Assembly: GCA_900468065.1 (NCBI GenBank)
Contig: UBTA01000027.1
Location: 1 to 64,000, forward strand
Origin: Hyphomicrobiales bacterium
Lineage (GTDB): Bacteria > Pseudomonadota > Alphaproteobacteria > Rhizobiales > Rhizobiaceae
Length of the DNA stretch: 64,000 nt
Direction of reading: 5' to 3'
Shown here: positions 26,106 through 34,945 of the stretch, one piece after another
How the letters are laid out: each line of letters begins with the position of its first letter
How positions within the stretch are numbered: the stretch's first letter is position 1
Translations under genes and position numbers: made by a program
The notes under the pieces: generated by a model
What the model was told of the DNA's origin: nothing
What the model saw: the letters and a program-made list of their open reading frames with translations, nothing else
Databases searched by the model: none

Positions 26106-26789
26106 TTAGCTTTCCAGCGAATAGCCCGCGCCGCGCACCGTGCGGATCACGTCAAGCATGTTGGAAAAATTCAGCGCCTTGCGCAGGCGGCCGACATGGA
26201 CGTCTACCGTGCGCTCGTCGACATAGATATCGTGACCCCAGACACCGTCCAAAAGCTGCGAGCGCGAAAAGACGCGGCCGGGCGAGGCCATGAAGAATTC
26301 CAGCAGGCGGAATTCGGTCGGTCCGAGACGGACTTCGCGCGTCTTGCGATGGACGCGGTGGGTTTCGCGGTCGAGTTCGATATCGCCGCATTTCAGCAGC
26401 GTAGACAGCACTTCGGGCTTTGCCCGGCGCAGCATCGCCTTGACCCGTGCCATCAGCTCCGGCGTCGAGAACGGCTTGACAACGTAGTCGTCGGCGCCGG
26501 TGGCAAGACCGCGAACACGCTCGCTCTCTTCCCCGCGTGCCGTCAGCATGATGATCGGCAGCCGTTCGGTTTCCGGGCGCTGGCGCAGCCGGCGGCACAG
26601 TTCGATGCCGGAAACGCCCGGCAGCATCCAATCGAGGATCAGGAGGTCAGGAAGGCGTTCCTGCAGGCGCATTTCCGCCTCGTCGCCACGATTGATCGTG
26701 TCGACCTCGAACCCTTCGGCCTCAAGATTGTATCGGAGGAGGACGCTGAGCGCCTCTTCATCTTCAACAACGGCAATTCTTGGCAACAT
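26106..26789 (-). CDS. phoB: Phosphate regulon response regulator PhoB
   Basis: 227-aa OmpR-family regulator. Receiver domain with acidic pocket VVEDEE, phospho-acceptor Asp in LLILDWMLPGVSG (about residue 54) and lysine in VVKPFSTPEL. The C-terminal winged helix (about 130-225) contains FRLLEFFMASPGRVFSR and RTVDVHVGRLRKAL. It activates phosphate-starvation genes at Pho boxes. Last gene of the phoR-pstSCAB-phoU-phoB series, separated from phoU by 106 bp. Confidence 0.96.
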   Translation of the reverse strand: MLPRIAVVEDEEALSVLLRYNLEAEGFEVDTINRGDEAEMRLQERLPDLLILDWMLPGVSGIELCRRLRQRPETERLPIIMLTARGEESERVRGLATGADDYVVKPFSTPELMARVKAMLRRAKPEVLSTLLKCGDIELDRETHRVHRKTREVRLGPTEFRLLEFFMASPGRVFSRSQLLDGVWGHDIYVDERTVDVHVGRLRKALNFSNMLDVIRTVRGAGYSLES

Positions 26790-26895
26790 TCAGTCAGCTC
26801 CTTGGCGCCCGGCCGGTTGGCCGAAGGCTTGCCGAGCGGCTCCAGCGGCCGCTCGCGCAATTATTGCGTAAGAATTTACTTACTTTATGGCGCGG

Positions 26896-27606
26896 TCAGT
26901 TACCGATCGCGCCGACCGTATTGGCGGTATCGTCCTTCGGGCGCTCGCCGACAGGCTGCGCGCCTGTCGCCATGTAGTAGATGGTCTCGGCGATGTTGGT
27001 GGCATGGTCGCCGATGCGCTCGATGTTCTTGGCGCAGAACAAAAGATGCGTGCAGGGCGTGATGTTGCGCGGATCTTCCATCATGTAGGTCAGGAGTTCG
27101 CGGAACAGCGACGTGTAGATCGCGTCGATCTCATTGTCGCGCTCGCGGATGCTGTTGGCCTTTTCCGGGGAACGCGAAGCGTATACGTCGAGCACTTCCT
27201 TGAGCTGAACGAGCGCAAGCTCGGCCAGATGCTCCAGGCCGCGGGCCAGCTGACGCGGCAGGCTGGCGGTCGATACGGCGATGACCCGCTTGGCGTTGTT
27301 CTTGCCGAGATCGCCAACCCGTTCGAGATCGGCGGCAATGCGGATCGAACCCATGATCTCGCGCAGGTCAGCTGCCATCGGCTGGCGCTTGGCGATGGTG
27401 ACGATCGCCTTTTCGCCGATCTGGCGCTCGGCCTCATCGAGAATGGCATCATCGGAAATGACCTTCTGGGCAAGCGCCAGGTCGGAATTGACCAGAGCGC
27501 GCACGGATTCGGCCACCATCTGTTCGGCCAGGCCACCCATCTCGGAGATGCGCCGGGTCAGGTACTTCAGATCTTCGTCGTAGACGGAAGCAATGTGCGT
27601 AGACAT
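26896..27606 (-). CDS. phoU: Phosphate signalling protein PhoU
   Basis: 236-aa all-helical cytosolic protein with two PhoU repeats (about residues 15-105 and 120-210), each with a metal-binding acidic block: RIAADLERVGDLGKNNAKRV and NIERIGDHATNIAETIYY. It couples Pst transport state to PhoR, keeping PhoB off when phosphate is plentiful. Follows pstB by 78 bp. Confidence 0.96.
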   Translation of the reverse strand: MSTHIASVYDEDLKYLTRRISEMGGLAEQMVAESVRALVNSDLALAQKVISDDAILDEAERQIGEKAIVTIAKRQPMAADLREIMGSIRIAADLERVGDLGKNNAKRVIAVSTASLPRQLARGLEHLAELALVQLKEVLDVYASRSPEKANSIRERDNEIDAIYTSLFRELLTYMMEDPRNITPCTHLLFCAKNIERIGDHATNIAETIYYMATGAQPVGERPKDDTANTVGAIGN

Positions 27607-27684
27607 GATTGTTTTTCCTTGCGATCACAATCCGGGTTGGAAGGCCACCACCCTGCCCTCATGACAAGGTGGCAAGCTAAGTCC

Positions 27685-28500
27685 TCAGCCGAAGCGGCCC
27701 ATGATGTAGTCCTGGGTCCGCTGGTCGTCCGGATTGGTGAACATCTTGTCGGTGTCGTTTTCCTCGACGAGATTGCCGAGGTGGAACATGGCGGTGCGCT
27801 GCGAAACGCGGGCCGCCTGCTGCATCGAGTGGGTGACGATGACGATCGTGTAGTTTGTCCGCAGTTCGTGGATCAGTTCCTCGACCTTGGCGGTGGCGAT
27901 CGGATCCAGCGCCGAGCACGGCTCGTCCATCAGGATGACTTCCGGGCTGACGGCAACGGCGCGGGCAATGCACAGACGCTGCTGCTGACCACCGGAGAGA
28001 CCGGTGCCGGATTCATGCAGGCGATCCTTCACTTCGTTCCAGAGACCGGCCTTCTGAAGGCTCGACTCGACGATCTGGTCGAGTTCGGCCTTGGTGCGGG
28101 CGAGACCATGGATCTTCGGACCGTAGGTGACGTTCTCGTAGATCGACTTGGGGAACGGGTTCGGCTTCTGGAACACCATGCCGACGCGGGCGCGAAGTTC
28201 CACGACGTCGATGCTCGGATCGTAGATGTCGCCCTCGTCGAGGGTAATCTTGCCGGTCACGCGGCAGCTGTCGATCGTATCGTTCATGCGGTTCAGTGTC
28301 CGCAGGAATGTCGACTTGCCGCAGCCCGAAGGGCCGATCAGCGCGGTCACGGTGTTTTCGCGAACGTTGAGGTTCACGTCGAAAAGCGCACGCTTCTCGC
28401 CGTAGTAAACCGAAACGTCCTTTCCGATCATCTTGAAGGGAACAGTGTTCATTTTCTGGTCCAGCGCCTTTTCAACTGCTGCTTCTGACATCATGTTCAT
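27685..28500 (-). CDS. pstB: Phosphate ABC transporter ATP-binding protein
   Basis: 271-aa ABC ATPase. Walker [11 protein letters not shown]-loop [16 protein letters not shown], signature LSGGQQQRL, Walker [14 protein letters not shown] and switch His in [11 protein letters not shown]. Energises uptake of inorganic phosphate through PstC/PstA. It lies 12 bp after pstA. Confidence 0.97.
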   Translation of the reverse strand: MNMMSEAAVEKALDQKMNTVPFKMIGKDVSVYYGEKRALFDVNLNVRENTVTALIGPSGCGKSTFLRTLNRMNDTIDSCRVTGKITLDEGDIYDPSIDVVELRARVGMVFQKPNPFPKSIYENVTYGPKIHGLARTKAELDQIVESSLQKAGLWNEVKDRLHESGTGLSGGQQQRLCIARAVAVSPEVILMDEPCSALDPIATAKVEELIHELRTNYTIVIVTHSMQQAARVSQRTAMFHLGNLVEENDTDKMFTNPDDQRTQDYIMGRFG

Positions 28501-28512
28501 ATTTCTACCTCA

Positions 28513-29835
28513 CTACCAGCGCCGCTCAAAGCGACGCCGCAACAGGATTGCGCCAAGGTTCATGACGACGAGGAAGATCAAGAGGATCATGATCGCACCC
28601 GAAGTCCGTTCGACAAATGCACGTTCGGCTTCGTTGGCCCACATGTAGATCTGGACCGGCAGAGCAGTGGACGGGTCCATCGGCGAGCCCGGGTAATCGA
28701 CCACGAAGGCTACCATGCCGATCAGCAGCAGCGGCGCGGTTTCGCCCAGCGCATGCGCCAGACCGATGATCGTGCCTGTCAAGACGCCCGGCATGGCGAG
28801 CGGCAGGACGTGGTGGAAGATCGTCTGCATCTTGGAAGCACCAAGACCCAAAGCTGCCGAGCGGATCGATGGCGGAACCGCCTTCAGGGCTGCACGGGTG
28901 GCGATGATAATCGTTGGAAGCGTCATCAGCGTCAGCACCAGACCGCCGACCAGAGCGGCCGAGCGCGGCATGCCGGCGAAGTTGATGAAGATCGACAGGC
29001 CGAGCAAACCGTAGACGATGGAGGGAACGGCCGCCAGGTTGTTGATGTTGACCTCGATGAGATCGGTCAGCCGGTTCTTCGGCGCGAACTCTTCCAGGTA
29101 GATCGATGCTGCGACGCCGATCGGAAGGGCAAGCACCAGGACGATCAGCATCATGTAGAGCGAACCGAGAGCGGCGACACCAATACCTGCAGCTTCAGGA
29201 CGGCTTGATGCACCATAGGTGAACAGGCCGGTGTTGAACTGCTTGGCCATCGCGCCGGTCTCAGTCAGCTTTTTCATCCATTCCAGCTGCTGGTCCTTCA
29301 CCTTGCGGCTGGCTTCAGCAACGGTCAGATCGATCTGGCCCTTGTTGGCGCTATCGATATTGCCTTCAGCCAAGAGAGAGACATTGGCGGTTGTGCCGAT
29401 GATCGCCGGATTGGCGACAACCAGATCGCGAAGCTGCGTGCGGGCGCTGGCCGAGACCATGTCCGTCGCCTGCTTGACCAGCGGCTTGTTGGCCGGATCG
29501 ATGCCGAGCGCCTTGATCAGCGCGTCACGCACCAGAAAAGGGTAGTTCGCCGTCATCAGCTTGGCGGGATTGGCGCCACGCTCGTTCTTGGGATCGATGA
29601 TCTGCTCCGAAAACTCGATCGGCAGCGTGATCGCGGTCTGCTGGAAGGCCGTGTAGCCCTTGGAGACGACGGTCCACAGCAGAACGAACAGGAAGAACAG
29701 GCCGATCAGGATGGCTGCGAGACCGTAGGCCTTGAAGCGGCGTTCGGCTGCGTAGCGCTTCTTGATGCCGATATCGCGTCTTGCCTGCGCGGGGCGCACG
29801 AAAGTGGACTGTACGGAGGATGTCATGTCGGTCAT
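28513..29835 (-). CDS. pstA: Phosphate ABC transporter permease PstA
   Basis: 440-aa inner-membrane permease. One N-terminal membrane helix (about 35-60), a long periplasmic insertion (about 75-215) and then the transport core with five helices; the EAA-type loop is SIRSAALGLGASKMQTIFHHVLP. E. coli PstA is about 296 aa, so the large insertion is notable but usual in alphaproteobacteria. Its ATG overlaps the pstC stop by 4 bp (ATGA), so translation is probably coupled. Confidence 0.94.
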   Translation of the reverse strand: MTDMTSSVQSTFVRPAQARRDIGIKKRYAAERRFKAYGLAAILIGLFFLFVLLWTVVSKGYTAFQQTAITLPIEFSEQIIDPKNERGANPAKLMTANYPFLVRDALIKALGIDPANKPLVKQATDMVSASARTQLRDLVVANPAIIGTTANVSLLAEGNIDSANKGQIDLTVAEASRKVKDQQLEWMKKLTETGAMAKQFNTGLFTYGASSRPEAAGIGVAALGSLYMMLIVLVLALPIGVAASIYLEEFAPKNRLTDLIEVNINNLAAVPSIVYGLLGLSIFINFAGMPRSAALVGGLVLTLMTLPTIIIATRAALKAVPPSIRSAALGLGASKMQTIFHHVLPLAMPGVLTGTIIGLAHALGETAPLLLIGMVAFVVDYPGSPMDPSTALPVQIYMWANEAERAFVERTSGAIMILLIFLVVMNLGAILLRRRFERRW

Positions 29836-31316
29836 TCGTACTGTTCCCGATACTTGCGCACGATGTAGAGTGCATAGATGTTGAGGCAGAGCGTGATGGC
29901 AAACAGCGTGATGCCAAGAGCAAAAGCCACCAGCGTCTGTGGCGAGTTGAACTCAAGGTCGCCCGTCAGCTGATTGACGATCTTAACGGTGACAGTGGTC
30001 ATCGCCTCGAACGGGTTGAGCTGCATGCGGGCGGCAACACCGGCAGCCAGCACCACGATCATGGTTTCACCGACAGCCCGCGAGGCCGTCAGCAGCAAAG
30101 CACCGACGATGCCGGGAAGTGCCGCCGGCAGGATGACGCGCTTGATGGTCTCAGAACGGGTCGCACCCAGACCGAGTGAGCCATCGCGCAGCGAACGCGG
30201 CACCTGCGTGATAATGTCATCCGACAGCGACGACACGAACGGGATCAGCATGATGCCCATGACGAGACCGGCGGTCAGAACGCTCTGTGCCTGGATGAAG
30301 TTGACGTAGTTTCCGGTCACCAGACCATTCAGCTGGGCAGATATATCGCGCAGGAAAGGCCCGACCGTCACCAGCGCGAAGAAGCCGTAGACGATGGTCG
30401 GAATGCCGGCGAGAATTTCCAGCAGCGGTTTGGCAATGCCGCGCACGACAGGCCTTGCATATTCGGCCATGTAGATGGCGGCGAACAGGCCGACCGGGAC
30501 GGCGAAGAGCATGGCGACGAAAGCGATATAGAGCGTGCCGGCGAGAAGCGGCAGAAGGCCGAACTGCCCTTCCGTGCCACCGCTACCGGCCGCCGAAAAG
30601 CGCGGATCCCAGACCGTGCCGAAGAAAAACGCGCTCGGGGAAACCGACTGAAAGAAGCGGATAGCCTCCGACAGCATGGACCCAACGATCCCGACCGTTG
30701 TCAGGATGGCAATGGAAGACGCAAGGAGGAGTGCACCGAGCATGACGCGCTCGACCCGGTTTCTGGCTCGGAACGGCGCGCTGATACCGCGAATGGCGAA
30801 AACAGCCCCGGCAATGGCAATGATCAGCACCACGGCGCTCATCACCCAACGGCTGCCATCCTTCAGCGAATTGTATTTCTGCGCGGCCTCGACCATGTAG
30901 GTTTCCCCGGCATTCGCCATCGGCACACCCTTGGCAGCCAGCGCATCCCGCAAATTGCTGGAGCCACTCGTCACTGCCGCAAGCTCTTCCGTGTTCAAAA
31001 GCTTCAGGCCGTTGGCCACCTGCATGACCTGACCGAGCATCAGCTCGGTGGTCGCACTGCCCTGGCTGTGCACCGATTCCGGCAAGGCCGATCGAACGGA
31101 ATTTTCAACGAAAAACGGACTGGCGAGAAGCCAGATGGCAAGAACGAACGCTGCTGGCAGAACCGCCCATATGGCGACATAGACGCCATGATATCCGGGT
31201 AGTGAATGCAAGACGGAAAGCTTGCCTTTGGAGCTGGCCATCGCCCGTGCGCGTCCGGCAAAATATGCCGCAAGACCAACGATCAAAATGATCAAAAGAA
31301 TAAGAGAAGTGCTCAT
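29832..31316 (-). CDS. pstC: Phosphate ABC transporter permease PstC
   Basis: 494-aa inner-membrane permease. Two N-terminal membrane helices (about 5-25 and 45-65), a periplasmic insertion, then the core ending near residue 490. The EAA-like loop is SLRDGSLGLGATRSETIKRVILP. Like PstA it is far longer than the E. coli protein (319 aa). I chose ATG 31316, with a GGGGGGA ribosome site, over the longer reading that starts upstream. Confidence 0.94.
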   Translation of the reverse strand: MSTSLILLIILIVGLAAYFAGRARAMASSKGKLSVLHSLPGYHGVYVAIWAVLPAAFVLAIWLLASPFFVENSVRSALPESVHSQGSATTELMLGQVMQVANGLKLLNTEELAAVTSGSSNLRDALAAKGVPMANAGETYMVEAAQKYNSLKDGSRWVMSAVVLIIAIAGAVFAIRGISAPFRARNRVERVMLGALLLASSIAILTTVGIVGSMLSEAIRFFQSVSPSAFFFGTVWDPRFSAAGSGGTEGQFGLLPLLAGTLYIAFVAMLFAVPVGLFAAIYMAEYARPVVRGIAKPLLEILAGIPTIVYGFFALVTVGPFLRDISAQLNGLVTGNYVNFIQAQSVLTAGLVMGIMLIPFVSSLSDDIITQVPRSLRDGSLGLGATRSETIKRVILPAALPGIVGALLLTASRAVGETMIVVLAAGVAARMQLNPFEAMTTVTVKIVNQLTGDLEFNSPQTLVAFALGITLFAITLCLNIYALYIVRKYREQYE

Positions 31317-31375
31317 CGATATGTCCCCCCGGCTTGTCAATCATCGACAGCCGGCAAATCCGCATACTCGGGAGG

Positions 31376-31402
31376 TTCGGCACGGCAAAACGCCGTGCCG
31401 AA
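31376..31402. terminator. Hairpin in the pstS-pstC intergenic space
   Basis: Perfect 11-bp arms TTCGGCACGGC/GCCGTGCCGAA with a 5-nt loop. On the transcribed (minus) strand it follows the pstS stop by 13 nt but has no downstream U tract, so it more likely blocks 3' decay of pstS mRNA or partly attenuates, giving more binding protein than permease. On the plus strand it is followed by TTTTT. Confidence 0.65.
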
Positions 31403-31414
31403 TTTTTGACTGTA

Positions 31415-32449
31415 TTAGAGCATGCCGCCGTCGGTAAACGCCTTGCGGTCAGCTTCGCGCTCTGCATCCGGAGCAGGAACGAGGCCGTAGGAAGCCAGCG
31501 GGCTGTCCGGGCCGATCATCTGGTCGTCGAGGAAGAATTCAACATATTCCTTCAGGCCTGGGATAACGCCAAGATGTGCCTTCTTGACGTAGAAGAACAG
31601 CGGACGCGAAACCGGATATTCGCCGGAAGCAATCGTTTCAGTCGTCGGAATGATACCGTTGACGGTCGCAACCTTCAGCTTGTCGGCATTGTTTTCAAAG
31701 AAGGACAGGCCGAAGACGCCGATGCCGTTCTTGTTGGAAGCGATACGGGCGAGGGTTTCGGTGTAGTCGCCGTCGATGTCGATCGCCAGACCGTCCTTAC
31801 GAACTGCAACGCACTTCTTGGCAGCTTCCTTTTCGTCGGCAACGAGGCCCTTGATCGCGTCGGTCGCGCCCGAAGCCTTGCAGCCTGCAGCCAGAACCTT
31901 TTCTTCGAAGACTTCGCGCGTCCCGTGCTTTTCGCCCGGGATGTAAGCGGCGATTTCTACGTCCGGCAGGTCCTTGTTGACTTCCGACCACTTCTTGTAA
32001 GGGTTGGCAACGAGCTTGCCGTCGACGACGACTTCAGCGGCGAGCGCGAGGTAGAGGTCCTTCGGAACCAGCTTCAGGTCAGCATTGCCCGAGTCGGTCG
32101 CGAAAACGATGCCGTCGTAGCCGATCTTGACTTCCTGGACTTCGGTAACGCCGGCTGCCTTGCAGGTCTCCAGCTCGCTGTCCTTGATCTTGCGCGATGC
32201 ATTGGCAATATCGATCGTGTCCGGGCCAACGCCCTTGCAGAATTCCTTCAGGCCGGCACCGGTGCCACCGGATTCAACAACCGGGGTCTTGAAGTCAGGG
32301 AACGTTTCGCCGAACGTTTCGGCAACAATCTTTGCGTAAGGCAGAACGGTCGAGGAGCCGGCGACCTGGATCTGGTCGCGAGCAATGGCAACGCCTGCAA
32401 AAGCGGCGGATGCAACCAGAGCTGCAACAGTAAGTTTCAAGGACTTCAT
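31415..32449 (-). CDS. pstS: Phosphate-binding periplasmic protein PstS
   Basis: 344-aa secreted receptor. The signal peptide (about residues 1-23, ending FAGVAIA) is followed by IQVAGSSTVLPYAKIVAETF, the phosphate-binding PBP_like start; VVESGGTGAGLKEFC and NASRKIKDSE also contact phosphate in homologues. ATG 32449 has GGGAG upstream; a longer reading adds 14 residues without a ribosome site. A partial Pho-box-like element is upstream at about 32565-32582. Confidence 0.95.
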   Translation of the reverse strand: MKSLKLTVAALVASAAFAGVAIARDQIQVAGSSTVLPYAKIVAETFGETFPDFKTPVVESGGTGAGLKEFCKGVGPDTIDIANASRKIKDSELETCKAAGVTEVQEVKIGYDGIVFATDSGNADLKLVPKDLYLALAAEVVVDGKLVANPYKKWSEVNKDLPDVEIAAYIPGEKHGTREVFEEKVLAAGCKASGATDAIKGLVADEKEAAKKCVAVRKDGLAIDIDGDYTETLARIASNKNGIGVFGLSFFENNADKLKVATVNGIIPTTETIASGEYPVSRPLFFYVKKAHLGVIPGLKEYVEFFLDDQMIGPDSPLASYGLVPAPDAEREADRKAFTDGGML

Positions 32450-32564
32450 CAGAATACTCCCATAATGGGCTTGTGTGGGTGCGCTTTTCACCAGCGCTCG
32501 CTTTCGCCGTGTCGATCGGCCGCCCTAGTTAGCGCCCGATGCCCACACCTTTTATGTCAACTTG

Positions 32565-32582
32565 ACGAAACATTTGTGACAG
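32565..32582 (-). promoter_or_regulatory. Partial Pho-box-like element upstream of pstS
   Basis: Minus-strand CTGTCACAAATGTTTCGT: the first repeat CTGTCAC matches the 7-bp Pho-box half-site and the spacer AAAT is right, but the second repeat is poor. It lies about 115-135 bp upstream of pstS. Confidence 0.35.
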
Positions 32583-32643
32583 GCCAAGCGACTGAAATAT
32601 TTCACTATTTTTAAAAAATGACTTTTGAGGCGGCAGGTTTATG

Positions 32644-33891
32644 TCAAAACCTCACGGTAAAGACCGTGCCCTTGCCGACTTCGGACTGAACAAGCAGTCT
32701 GGCGCGATGCCGGGTGAGGATATGCTTGACGATTGCAAGCCCGAGGCCCGTGCCTTTTTTCGATCGGCTTGCCTCCACGTTAACCCGGTAGAATCGTTCG
32801 GTAATACGGGGAACGTGCTCGGCCGGAATACCAGGCCCATGGTCGCGGACGGAAACTTCCGCCGGCATGCCACCGCCACCGGAGAGCGTGACCTCGACCT
32901 TTTTGCCCTCCTGACCGTATTTGCAGGCGTTTTCGATCAGGTTCTCGAAAACTTCCGTCAGCTCGTCACGATCTCCCTGCACGATCACCGGATCATCCGG
33001 CACGATCAGTGAAATCTCGACACCGACATCCTGGGCAAGCGGCGCCAGCGCATCCCGGACATGGCCCAGCAGCGGTGCGAGGTTGATCGCCTCGTCCGGT
33101 GCGATATGGGATTTGAGCTCCAGCCGCGACAAAGACAGCAGATCATCGACCAGCCGGCTCATCCGGGTTGCCTGCTCGTGCATGATGCCGAGGAATTTTT
33201 CGTGCGCCTTCTGGTCGTTGCGGGCGGGCCCTTGCAAGGTCTCGATAAAACCACGCAGCGAAGCCAGCGGCGTCCTCAGCTCATGACTTGCATTGGCGAC
33301 GAAATCGGAGCGCATCCGGTCGATCCGCCGCGCCTGGGAAATATCGCGATAAGACAGGACGTAAAGCCGCTCGTCAGCCCTTTGACCGATCTCCGCCGGC
33401 GCGACCCGGACGATATAGACAGCATCCGACGGGAAGCGTTCGGAATGCTCGATCTGGTTGACCTTGCCGGTGGCGATCGTCTCGCGGACCATATCGAGAA
33501 TGCCGGGCGAACGGACGCGCGCCGACAGGTCGGTGTTCGGCGGTATCGTGCCGAAGGCCTTTTCCGCCGCCTGGTTCTGCAACAATACAGTTTCATCGGG
33601 CGCCACCACCAAAATCGGGGTGTCGAGCGCATTGAAGACCGTCGCGAGCATATCGAGATCAGTGTCTTCCACCACCGAGGGTACAATGTCTGGGACTGGC
33701 GGCTTCGGATCAGCGGACCGATTGAACAGGACCGCCATCCAGACCAGCCAGAACAGGAGGGCGGCCGCCGTATGGATACCGGACAGAATGAGGCCTCCAG
33801 TGACCACGACCGACAGGCCGATGATCCACTTTTCCGACCTGGCTGTCTCCCTCAGTCGCTTCCAGATTATCTTTGTATCTTCCAAAATCAT
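32644..33891 (-). CDS. phoR: Phosphate regulon sensor kinase PhoR
   Basis: 415-aa membrane histidine kinase. Two adjacent hydrophobic segments near the N-terminus (about 20-55), a PAS domain (about 80-180), phospho-acceptor His in NASHELRTPLASL, and ATPase boxes ENACKYG, RDHGPGIP and KGTGLGLAIVKHIL. It phosphorylates PhoB when Pst/PhoU signals low phosphate. Start taken at ATG 33891; the ribosome site is weak, and a TTG six codons upstream is possible. Divergent from ppk2. Confidence 0.94.
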   Translation of the reverse strand: MILEDTKIIWKRLRETARSEKWIIGLSVVVTGGLILSGIHTAAALLFWLVWMAVLFNRSADPKPPVPDIVPSVVEDTDLDMLATVFNALDTPILVVAPDETVLLQNQAAEKAFGTIPPNTDLSARVRSPGILDMVRETIATGKVNQIEHSERFPSDAVYIVRVAPAEIGQRADERLYVLSYRDISQARRIDRMRSDFVANASHELRTPLASLRGFIETLQGPARNDQKAHEKFLGIMHEQATRMSRLVDDLLSLSRLELKSHIAPDEAINLAPLLGHVRDALAPLAQDVGVEISLIVPDDPVIVQGDRDELTEVFENLIENACKYGQEGKKVEVTLSGGGGMPAEVSVRDHGPGIPAEHVPRITERFYRVNVEASRSKKGTGLGLAIVKHILTRHRARLLVQSEVGKGTVFTVRF

Positions 33892-34033
33892 CTCACGTGC
33901 ACGGTGCAATTGACCGGTGATAGCGGAGGTTCATGACATGATTTTCACGGCATGCTTGAATTCGCAATGCAATTGTGGCCTCCTCCCGTGAAATCGGCGG
34001 CCGGCCGTACACTCCATTCAGCAAGGATGCGTC

Positions 34034-34915
34034 ATGACGGATATTCAGGAAAACAAGCCGGTCGAGTTGGTGGTCAACGGCAAGGAGCGGGTTTTCGACA
34101 TCGATAATCCAAAGCTGCCCGGCTGGATCGACAACAATGCGCTCGGTTCGGGTGACTTTCCCTACGACAAGAAATTCGACGGCGACGAATACGACGATCT
34201 GCTGGAGAAACTGCAGATCGAACTGGTCAAGGTTCAGTTCTGGCTGCAGGCAACCGGCAAACGCGTGGTTGCGCTGTTCGAGGGACGCGATGCCGCCGGC
34301 AAGGGCGGCTCGATCTACGCCATCCGGTCCTACATAAATCCCCGCTCCGCCCGCGTCGTCGCGCTCCCCAAACCGACCGAAACCGAGCAGGGACAGTGGT
34401 ATTATCAACGGTACATCTCGCATTTCCCGGCGGCCGGCGAATTCGTGATGTTCGACCGCTCCTGGTACAATCGCGGCGGCGTTGAGCCGGTCATGGGCTT
34501 CTGCACCCCGGAACAGCACAAGAGGTTCCTGAACCAGACGCCACGGCTGGAAAAACTGATCACCGGCGACGATATTTTCTTTTTCAAGTTCTGGCTGGAT
34601 ATCGGCCGCGAGATGCAGCTGAAGCGCTTCCACGACCGCCGTCACGACCCGTTGAAGGTCTGGAAGCTTTCGCCGATGGATATTGCCGCCCTGACGAAGT
34701 GGGATGACTATACCGAGGCGCGCGACAGCATGCTGAAGGAAACGCATACCGACTATGCGCCCTGGACGGTTGTTCGCGCCAACGACAAGAAACGCGCGCA
34801 CCTGAACCTGATCCGTCACCTTCTGAGTTCGCTCAACTATGACGGCAAGGACAAGAGCGCGATCGGCAAGATCGACGACAAGATTCTCGGCTTCGGCCAC
34901 GGCTTCGTGAAATAG
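34034..34915 (+). CDS. ppk2: Polyphosphate kinase 2
   Basis: 293-aa cytosolic PPK2-class kinase that moves phosphate between polyphosphate and nucleoside diphosphates. Walker A in [17 protein letters not shown] (about residue 85), lid block [17 protein letters not shown], Walker B-like [10 protein letters not shown] (about 140). The length and single domain fit class I PPK2. ATG 34034 with AAGGAT 5 nt upstream. Divergent from phoR, which suggests shared phosphate control, though I see no clear Pho box in the 142-bp gap. Confidence 0.94.
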   Translation: MTDIQENKPVELVVNGKERVFDIDNPKLPGWIDNNALGSGDFPYDKKFDGDEYDDLLEKLQIELVKVQFWLQATGKRVVALFEGRDAAGKGGSIYAIRSYINPRSARVVALPKPTETEQGQWYYQRYISHFPAAGEFVMFDRSWYNRGGVEPVMGFCTPEQHKRFLNQTPRLEKLITGDDIFFFKFWLDIGREMQLKRFHDRRHDPLKVWKLSPMDIAALTKWDDYTEARDSMLKETHTDYAPWTVVRANDKKRAHLNLIRHLLSSLNYDGKDKSAIGKIDDKILGFGHGFVK

Positions 34916-34945
34916 CCGTGGCGTTCGGCGTTTTATCAATCAGCC

